A DNA stretch of 64,000 nt, from NCBI RefSeq assembly GCF_963678635.1, contig NC_087071.1, positions 11,607,088-11,671,087 of the forward strand, in the 5' to 3' direction. Of this stretch, positions 55,951-64,000 are shown piece by piece; position 1 is the stretch's first letter; the number at the start of each line of letters is the position of its first letter. The DNA is from Symsagittifera roscoffensis. Its lineage: Eukaryota; Xenacoelomorpha; Acoela; Convolutidae. The notes under the pieces are model-generated. The model saw only the letters and a list, made by a program, of their open reading frames with translations. It was not told the DNA's origin and ran no database searches. The position numbers and the translations under genes are program-made.

Positions 55951-56831
55951 TGTGCCAGTCGGTCATATCTGGAAGTTTGACCTTGAGGAACACGAAAATA
56001 CGTGGTTTTGGAATGAAGTTATATTTTTTCAAAAATCCGAATGGAGCCTGTTATGCTCAGTTGTCTTGCGACAACTGAAAACATAATATATGAAATCAGA
56101 ACGACCGAATTTACAATTGCGGGAAAGTGACAGAAAAACAGCTGGAAATTGCTATTCGCAATTTCCAAGATAATAATAAAAACCACGAGCGTAGAGCTGT
56201 CCTATCTTGATATAGGAGACAGTGATTACAAAGGAAGATCGGAATCTAGCTGAACCAGAGTGAGCCTTCGGTGGAAAGGCGAACAATTGAAGTGTCCCAA
56301 TGGTCCAGAACCAAAACTCCATTCTTGAGATAAAACTTGTTCGATTAGAACTTATTGAATCAAACTTTATTCTCCGATCATTCTCAAGTTGCTTACTAAT
56401 TGAGTTACCTCTAGTTCTCGAGTGTGCTGGTATGTAAGAACCTAATTTAATTTTCCAGACTGTGTTTTATGATTGTTATGTTGAGGTAAGGCGAGTTTTA
56501 GGTTGATCCATCTGAAATGGATCAAAGTTCCTCTGTCTAATAAAAAGTAACTTAACGGATTGTTCCGACCCTGTTTTTAACGGCGTTCGTGTATTTTGGG
56601 TATCTCGAGACCTAAGTATGGGGACGTTCTTATTTTCTAGAGTGGGGGGATATTTTGGTAGTGGCCTTTGAGCTGTAACGGGTTCTAGTCTCATGTCGCA
56701 AGTGAACCGAATTGGCTCCGACCGTTATGAGGTAGAAAAACACAAGAGATAGTGTTCTGACTCTTGAGCCAAGGGTTATAGGGCCTATTTTTCTTAAGCC
56801 TCATATGTGACCGAAGTAGGCGAATGTTACA
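55951..56831 (+). repeat. 3' LTR of element B
   Basis: 881 bp, TGTGCCAGTCGG to GCGAATGTTACA. It is inserted within the C-type LTR of element D, which resumes at 56832. Confidence 0.85.
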
Positions 56832-56923
56832 AGAGCTCTTTTTAGACGTTGGCCAGTCGTTGAGAACCTAGCTTTATTTTCCGTCGATATGTACTTCCGG
56901 CGAATGTTACATATATGTTTTTA

Positions 56924-56940
56924 TGGCGCTCTTGGGTGTT
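56924..56940 (+). promoter_or_regulatory. Primer-binding site candidate, element D
   Basis: TGGCGCTCTTGGGTGTT, one base different from the other four copies. Confidence 0.6.
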
Positions 56941-58703
56941 TTTTTTAACATCATGACCGGCAGAACCGTTAACAAGCACTCCGTGCCGAGCGGATGCTCA
57001 CATTAACGCCCTTAATAGGCCGAAAACGCCGGGGCGGAAGGGTAGTTCAGAACGCGGAAGTCTTCCGGATTACCGTGAATTGCTTTTTAACCTAGTTAAG
57101 ACCAAAAATTCACGAACCAGGAAGGGTGGGTTGATCGGCCATCCCCTCGTTCCCTGAGAGGTTTGTGACCAAAAACACTTAAAATTATATATAAATCCAA
57201 ACAAAAAGTTGTATAGTACCCAAGAAAAAACAAAAAACATAAAAAATAACCCAAAAACACCAAAAACAGTAAAGAAAATTAAAAAATCAGTAGAAATCAT
57301 CCCCCAGACAAGATGTGATCCGACCTTACCGTTTGTTGTTGATAGATATATTGTTATTACAGGCATTTATATCAGTCAGGATCGCTACGATCATTTTTGT
57401 AGCCCGTGTGTGAGGCTTGTACTGTAGGGTTGTTTGAGTAATTAAGCACGTTAATGCTAATTTGCGCTCAATCCGGAAGGGTCTGCTGATTTGCGCTCAA
57501 TGCGGAGGGGTCTTGGGAGAAGACTGATCCGGCAAGCAAGAAGGAGCGACAAGAAGGGGCTCAACAACAACAACAATCGACTCTTGGGTATCGTTAACAA
57601 GTTTTGTATCCCTTTTGGTACAAAAATTAAGATAGTAATCTGTGGGGGCTCGACAGTGCTGCACTGTAGTGACCCTTCACCGAACTGCGAATATCTGAGT
57701 TAAGCACCTTAATTCGGATATTGAACAAACCCGGAGGGGTATAGTATACTAATATTATTACTTATATAGCCCATATTAATACTCCTATATCGTTTTTCAG
57801 TGAAAAAACAAAGAAAACAGACCGGTTTTTAGGGTGAATTTAGCGATATAGACAACGGATAGAGACAAAGCTGATAGAGACAACGGATGCCATGAGGATG
57901 CCAATCCGGAGGGGTACTGTTTTGTCAACCCGGAGTGGTACCGTTTTGTTTAAGGACTTAAGTAAACAGAAGAAAAGATAATAGTGAGGGGTAATAGGTT
58001 ATTAAGAGACAGGCTAGGAACCAGTGACTGCACTGGTAACTTGCCTTTTAAAAAAAAAGACCAGATCAAAACAAAACAAGTCCAAACACGGATATTCGCG
58101 ACACTAAGACTAAATTAAAAAAGAGTGTGTAACTCACTGATGTGGATTGAAATCCAAAACTTTTTTGAGAAAAGTGACTGCCCTGAGGATTTTAGGTCTA
58201 GCTCGGGCAGTTCGAAGGCAGATAGGTAACACAGGACTCGGTGGGTGCAAAAGACGCCCATTTGAGAAAGCTACTGCCTTCAAGTTTTGTCTGTTTGGTG
58301 CAGCACCAAGCAGGGAAAGCTCTTTCTTTATAAAACAAGTTCGACTATTGTACTGCGACCGACTAAAAGTACAATACACATACCTTTTTCATAAAATTAT
58401 TCTTATTTTGTTATATCTGGTTTTAAGTCAACAGTTTGTGCTTAATTGAGTAGTGAATACACTATCTTTTAATTTTACTGATATCATCATACTGTGCTGG
58501 TTCTCAAATCTCACGACTAATAATCGATTATTGTGAATCAGTTGTGAATACGCTGTGCCGTGATAACATACAAGGATTCGTAGTCACTATTCAAAAGAAA
58601 TTTTTGGAATTTATTGTGTTGTGTTATTTTTATCGATAGTCAAACTAGAAGGTCACCAGCAATCGAATTGAGTGTATAGGCATTAAGAAGTGATAACTTG
58701 AAA
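56941..58703 (+). other. 5' leader of element D
   Basis: About 1.76 kb. The first 200 bp are shared with C. The rest is AT-rich with several AATCCGGAAGGG / CCGGAGGGGT-like motifs (57470-57940). It has no minisatellite, unlike A and B. No gene is supported. Confidence 0.55.
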
Positions 58704-61620
58704 ATGAGTCTAGACAATTCAAGAATACCTAAACGAGGTAATAGCTCTAGGAAATTCATACCTAAAAAGCAAAGAAGAGCAATGGCCGACCCTTTTGTGG
58801 AACGGATCACACAAACCCCGACCGACAAAGGGGAGACGGTTTCAGGCAGAATGGTTGAAACCAGGAGTCAGAAGTCCTCAGAAGAGCGAAGAGCTATGCT
58901 GGAAGTGGAGGTCTATCCGGACCAGGCCATGAATGAGAACCAGGAAATACATGGACCGGAGGGGAGAGACAGAAGGCTGGCGAGTGAATCTACTCCGATA
59001 GAACAAGGCCAAGATCTCGCCACTTCCACCGGGACACTGGACCGAGAGGAGATGTCGAAACTGTCCGACATCTCTACTGAAATTGTGGTAACTAGAAGAT
59101 CTCCCACAGACAACACCATGATGGCAGGTGTGACGGAAAAACAGACAACGTCCTCATCGTTCTCAGAAAGAATGAAGAACACTTTCGGAAACATCTTTCC
59201 ATTCACCATGGGAGTGGGCACAGGAAACGAAGGTGAATCCCAGGAGGATGAAGAGGACGAAGACGAGCAAGTGGACTTTGGATCTCAAGTCAGCCTCAAT
59301 AGTTCGACCCAGGAGAATGAGGCATATGTCGAAAGAGAGACGGGAACCAAGGACAAATTTGATGTGGTGAGAACGATAAGCAAAGACGCAAACACACCAG
59401 GCCAGTCGAGAGTCTTTGCGAGTATGAAAAATTCAGAGACGTGAACTGGGGAGAGTAGAAACAAAGGGCTAGGCAACGCATCGGCGGATCCTGAGGTGGA
59501 TAATGAAAAGACGTCGAGGCAGGGAATCAAAGCCCGGATCTCGACCAGCACGAAGCTACCTGGGATCGACGGGATGACACCGCCACTAGTGACACAGCTA
59601 ATGGAAAACGGGGCATCATTAGAAGAAGCCTTGAACAACATAGTGGGCAGTATAGGAGAACAAAATGAACAGATGTCCATAAGAATGAGTGAACTAGAAA
59701 GAGCAGTCCACATTGAAAGAGAAAGTCTGCGGGAAGAAATAAACCGCAATAGACAAGAAGTTGGTAGGAGCGAAAAACGCTTGAAAGAAAGAATGGACGA
59801 GCACATAGCGAATGACAAGAGAAGCGGAACAGAGAGAGTTACGCTCAAGAGACGACATGGAGAACTTAAGAATTCAGCAAGAGCAGTCTCTTGGGACTCT
59901 TGACACAAAGATAGATGCGATGATGGAGAGGCGAACTCAGGCTATCATGGATAGGTTGGACGGGCTACTAGGCAGCAAGAGTGGACCAAAAGAGGGGGAA
60001 GCGAACTCGGGAGGTCCCAGCAGGGAGCCGAAGGTGAACTTCAATGACCATCAAAGGAGGAGGACATATTGATCGACTAGAGGTATGGGCAGTTCATCAG
60101 GCTACGCCACAAGGGATAAAAGTACATGGGGCCCAAACAGTAGAGCAAGTTCAACGGGGAACAGACAGAGCTGTAACGAACGATCGACGCAAGGCACACA
60201 TGCGACTGGGAGAGTTGATTCCGGTAACAGGAGACATGCGAGCCCAGGGAGAAGTCATGTGGGCCAAGGGGGATTCGGATTGCAGGGATGCACCGAATAC
60301 AGAGCCCTTAACAAGGTGCGATGATACTCAGGCGGGGCACTCGAGAGATGCTACGGCAATGGCCACAGCCTTTGAACCCCTGAACAGGTCTTTGAGGACA
60401 TTATCCAGAACCAATGAACGCAGTGAGAAGTCCAGAAGAGTCTTCAAGAAACCAAGATGCTACAAAGACGAATCTGATGGTTGTATTGATACCTGGATAG
60501 AGGTAATGAAACTGCATTTCGAGGAAGAGGATTTATCGGAAAGACAAGAATGTAGTGCGCTCACCATTAACTTGGAAGGGACAGCCCTGAACTGTGTCAT
60601 GGACAAGAAGCAATATCAGCTAGACACAATTGAGAAAATCTTCGAAAGCTTGTTAAATCTTTTTGGATCAGGGGTGCAGGGGCACCAGACAATGATGCGC
60701 TTCGAGAAACGGAGCCAACGAGAAGATGAAACGACAGACAAGTTCCTAGACGACTTGGAAATGCTGAGAAGACGCAACCAACCGGATGAGTCAAACAGAA
60801 GGATGAACATGGCAGTAGCCTCGAATTTCATCGATGGTGTGAGGAATGATGATTTTCGAACAATGCTAGCAACGCATTACACACCACTATCAACCAATGC
60901 GCCAACACCAGAGGAGTTGAGGCTCAAGTCAAAAGAATATTTTAGGTGAAACCTCCTTCGAGATCTGGATATTATAAGAACAATTATGGAAATTTTAACA
61001 ACGGACCAGCAAACCAAGGGATCAACTGGTACAAACCGTGGGATGATATGGACAAGAGACGCTCTTGTGCCCATTGCAGTTCAACGGACCATCATGTGTG
61101 AGCATGCCCAACTTACAAACAGGGCATGAAAGCAATAGGTTTTAGCCTCGAGGACAAAGATGCGTCAGAGGTCAATCAAGAAGATTTGATGAGGGGAGTA
61201 ATTGCGAAATTCGGCCCGAGGTGTTTCTTTTGCAACTTGGAAGGTCATTTTAAATCTGATTGTCCGCAATTCTGGGATGCTGTAGCAGATATCAAGCATC
61301 CAAGGCATGAGGAAGCTTTATCAGGAGTGAAAGCCAGCAAATCTCGCCTATTGAGTGAAGCCGAGGCGCGCAGAAAAGACAAACCGCAAGAGCTGGCGAC
61401 GAAGAAAATGCAAGCGGTAACTGAAGAGACATGCGAACCGGAACTAGTGACTGCGGCCGATGACTTCAAGATTGATTACAGGGCAGCCGCGAGGGATGCT
61501 CTAAATAGAGTGCAGCAGGAACTGGTGACAAAAGAGATCGAACAGAAAGTGAAACTCGAACTGGAGAATGAAAAACTACAGGGGAAACTGAATACCTTCG
61601 AATACGGGAAACTGGCACTT
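58704..61620 (+). pseudogene. gag of element D, decayed
   Basis: ATG at 58704 (MSLDNSRIPKRGNSSRK). The frame is broken by TGA at 59442, by shifts near 59810 and 60300, by a stop near 60948 and by a TGA inside the first zinc knuckle. Order: charged disordered N-terminus with an acidic run near residues 170-190, coiled coil (RMSELERAVHIERESLREE), Retrotrans_gag-like capsid (MMRFEKRSQREDETTDKFL, NFIDGVRNDDFRTMLATHY), then knuckles CAHCSSTDHHV and CFFCNLEGHFKSDC. Clearly homologous to gag of A and B but diverged throughout. Confidence 0.8.
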
Positions 61621-61639
61621 CTCATCGTTCGTCTCCCCG

Positions 61640-64000
61640 GACAAACAATCTTGCTGCAGGTTTTGTTCTACCTTCTCACCTTCTTTAGTCTGGTCCACAA
61701 AGGTAACGGTTTTCCTTCGCGTACTGATTCCCTGTCTTTCCGTCCGTAAGAAGTACTGGTTAAAACCTCGTGTGGTATTGAGGAAACTAGTTGCTGAACT
61801 ATTGTCCTACAATCCCTCTCGTTCTCTTCGTGTTGTCGTCTGGACGGCATGATCTTCATCTTCTCCCTGATTGTTAGTGAAGCCACTACTGCTGTCCACT
61901 CGGGGTCATCTCTGGTCACTTCTCTTTCTAACAATCCACCCAGCATCCGCATCACTTGCGGTGTGACCTGCACCATTTTATCCAATAATGAGAGGCCGTT
62001 TATGTTCATGCGAGAGAGTTCTTGCTGGACCAGGTTTGAGCGCAGCAACAGATCCAAGGGGACCGGGTCCTCCTTGGATAGGATCTTTATCTCGGCTGCT
62101 TTCTCTACAGGTAACTCAGGTTGCCCTGGAATTGGATGTCCAGACTTATCCAACCATCTCGTTAAAGGAAGCGCTTCATAAGCTTCTTTGTCCAGAAACA
62201 AAAATCATTCCTTTATTTCTGCCTGATTGGCTTGCTTCTGCTCCAATCTTTCATAGAACTCAATTTTCTTGCTGAGGTTGTCAGCATTCTGATGTTTATC
62301 ACGCATCCTGTGTTCGATTATCTTATGGTAGCCATCCAATCTTATTATCCATCTACCAATATAACTCTGATCCATCGAGTAGGTCTTCAACCAGGGTAAC
62401 GCTCTGTTGTCTACGTGTAACTTAAAGGGAGCGCTCCCCATATATGCGCGGTATTTTTCCACAAATGTGACTACTGCAAACATTTCTGCTTTTGGTGCGC
62501 CATATTTCATCTCAGTGTCACTCAAGACCTTGCTGCCGTATGCAATGGGACGGAGAACCGTTCTTCCATTCCATTCTTGCTCCTGATGCAATATTCCTGA
62601 GATGGCTACTGCTGATGCGTCTGTGTCAAGAACATACATGCCCTTTTCCCTAGGCATGCCTAGCACTGGCGCTTCGCACAGTTCCCGCTTTATGTTCTCG
62701 AAGGCAACTTGTGCTTCATCGTTCCATTCGAACTTTTCCCCTTTGTTGCACATCAGCTTCTGCATCGGATACACCTTGTCCGCATATCTTTTTATGAACT
62801 ATCGGTAGTAGTTGGCAAACCCTAGGAAGCTCAGGAGCTGTGTGTCCGTTCTGGGAGCCTTCCATGTCAACACTGCTTCTACTGCTTCCGGGTCCGGCCT
62901 CACACCATGCCTGTCCACCATTCTTCCCAGGTACTTGATTGAATCCCTAAGGATTTCACGTTTCGATGGTTTGCACTTCAAGCCTGCTCTTTTCATGCAT
63001 CCAAAGACCTCATCGAGCCGATCAATATGGTCATCCAGGGTTGGTGTCGCTATGACCACGTCGTCCACGTAACACATCACAAGGTTCCCGTACTTCTTTG
63101 TCACTCTGGTCAAAGCCTGAGCCATCAGTCTTTGAAAAGTTGCCGTTGCGTTGTACAAGCCGAAGGGCATCCTCTTCCACTGGTACAACCCTAATTCGCA
63201 TGCGAATCCGATTTTCTCTCTGTCCTTCTTCCCCAGAGGGACCTGTCAGAAGGCAGAACCCAAGTCCAATGTGGTGAAGAACTTGGCGTCACCAAGCTTA
63301 GAGAGGCTCTCGTCTAGTCGCGGTATCGAGTACGCAACTTTTATCGTTACCGCGTTCAAGTAACGAAAGTCGCAACAAAACCTAAGCTGCCCCTTTCTTT
63401 TTTGCCATTACTACACCGCAAGCCCATGGCGATTTAGAGGGTTCTATCATGTCGTATTTGAGCATCATTTTCATTTCCGCTCGACACGCTTACGACTTGT
63501 GTGGCGTCATTCGTCTTGCGCCTGCCCTATGGGGAACGGCACCCTCTTCAAGTTCGATTTCGTGTTCGACGAAACTACAACAACTGATATCCGCCTTATG
63601 TTTTGTAAACACATCTGCGTTCCGATTTAAGAGGCCCTGCAATTTTTCGAAATCTCCCTCACCTATTTTCCCTTCTAAATGTTCTATCTCTGGCAAAACC
63701 GGTTTGTCAGATTCTAGTTCATATGACGAGGGGCGTTCCGGAAAATTCGAGCAGCTCGATAAGCCGTCGTCCGTTTCGGATTTCATTGAAAACAATTTTT
63801 GAATAGATTTTAATTCATTAATCCTCTTTAAAATTTTATATTTATTGGCATGATAAGGACAATCTTTCACACTATGTTTCTTCAAGTTTTGTGTTTCTTC
63901 ATAGTCGGTCCTCATCGGCAAAGCGTAACCAAGCTTCTTTCCAAGCTGCGTTGAAACCGTGGTGTCCAGTATGTTCAATAACACACTGACACACAGTCCA
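61640..64000 (-). pseudogene. Element E: inverted pol fragment (protease end, RT, RNase H, linker)
   Basis: Reads leftward from beyond the window edge: LGKKLGYALP and DDGLSSCSNFPERP (protease-RT linker), HEIELEEGAVPHR, FCCDFRYLN, TTLDLGSAF with a TGA where tryptophan is expected, WKRMPFGLYNATATFQRLM, CYVDDVVIAT, GRMVDRHGVRPDPEA, then RNase H MYVLDTDASAVAIS, YGAPKAEMFAVVTF, HVDNRALPWLKTY and LPLTRWLDKSGHP. It ends at a stop near 61668, before integrase. It supplies the undisturbed reference for the RNase H site hit by the insert in B. Whether it belongs to the family of D cannot be shown. Confidence 0.8.

Larger units (their letters stand above)
36667..56831 (+). mobile_element. Element B: long Ty3/gypsy-like element with accessory SGNH region, decayed
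   Basis: Order on the plus strand: 5'-truncated LTR (36667-37231), PBS, leader with minisatellite, gag, protease, RT, RNase H, linker, integrase, pol C-terminal extension, spacer, accessory SGNH ORF with tandem triplication, ORF3 tail, 3' UTR, PPT, 3' LTR (55951-56831). Pol order gag-pro-RT-RH-IN identifies a Ty3/gypsy-type element. Frameshifts and stops break nearly every domain. Compared with C, the end of ORF1, all of ORF2 and most of ORF3 are deleted. Confidence 0.9.
56832..61630 (+). mobile_element. Element D: C-type LTR element, gag remains
   Basis: The last 80 bp of a C-type LTR (56832-56911), PBS 56924-56940, a leader whose first 200 bp equal C's leader, and a decayed gag. The element is cut near 61630, where an inverted pol fragment begins. 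It belongs to the family of C and shows that this family had its own gag. Confidence 0.75.

Noticed and set aside
57209-58449. Short frames in the D leader
   Set aside because: They are under 101 codons, low complexity or overlap on opposite strands, and have no homologue in C's leader.
61668-61749. Hydrophobic C-terminus of the plus-strand D frame as a membrane segment
   Set aside because: The hydrophobic codons lie past the D/E junction and are antisense to pol of fragment E.

Overview
The window looks like invertebrate animal nuclear DNA, probably from a nematode or another small-bodied worm. AT-rich flanks carry a C2H2 zinc-finger exon and a single-pass LDL-receptor class A protein, each preceded on its strand by a TTTCAG splice acceptor. 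Between them and beyond lies about 55 kb of nested, GC-richer LTR retrotransposons. The species cannot be fixed from sequence alone. I see no bacterial or phage features, and no rRNA or tRNA genes.

Layout. 1-8483 is host DNA: a 660-bp long inverted repeat, a zinc-finger exon (1496-2098, -), a dead non-LTR-type reverse transcriptase (about 3480-5262, -) and the LDLa/transmembrane/PPxY gene (7106-8119, -). From 8484 on, almost everything is retroelement. Element A (9525-32510, -) is a Ty3/gypsy-like element reduced to gag, protease and a C-terminal accessory fragment. Element C (9562-22841, -) is nested inside A's 3' LTR and bounded by two 927-bp LTRs. Next come an LTR junkyard (32511-36666) with a chimeric tandem LTR array, then element B (36667-56831, +), a long copy with gag, protease, RT, RNase H, integrase and accessory region, full of frameshifts and stops. 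A third element D (56832 to about 61630, +) has a C-type LTR, PBS, leader and decayed gag. It abuts a pol fragment E in the opposite orientation (about 61640-64000, -) that runs off the window.

The most interesting content is the accessory region downstream of pol. In C it is almost intact. ORF1 (1354 aa) has a coiled coil, an SGNH/GDSL hydrolase domain with all four family residues, and a second degenerate SGNH-like domain. ORF2 (979 aa) overlaps the end of ORF1. ORF3 (650 codons) is in the same frame as ORF2 behind a single TAG. ORF2 and ORF3 match no family I recognise. C has lost gag, protease, RT, RNase H and most of integrase, and carries an inverted LTR fragment in their place, so it looks non-autonomous. 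D has the same LTR end and leader and supplies the gag that C lacks.

The families share their cis signals: a candidate primer-binding site TGGCGCTCCTGGGTGTT just downstream of five LTR ends, and a polypurine tract GTCCGGGGAGTA directly before the 3' LTRs. The core of that tract recurs inside the pol 3' coding region in both B and C, a candidate central polypurine tract. Elements A and B both carry a 14-bp minisatellite in the 5' leader. Secondary events are well preserved: a MULE-like MITE with 9-bp target duplication, a truncated non-LTR insert with 13-bp duplication inside RNase H, a 1763-bp tandem triplication in B, and LTR chimerism from unequal exchange.
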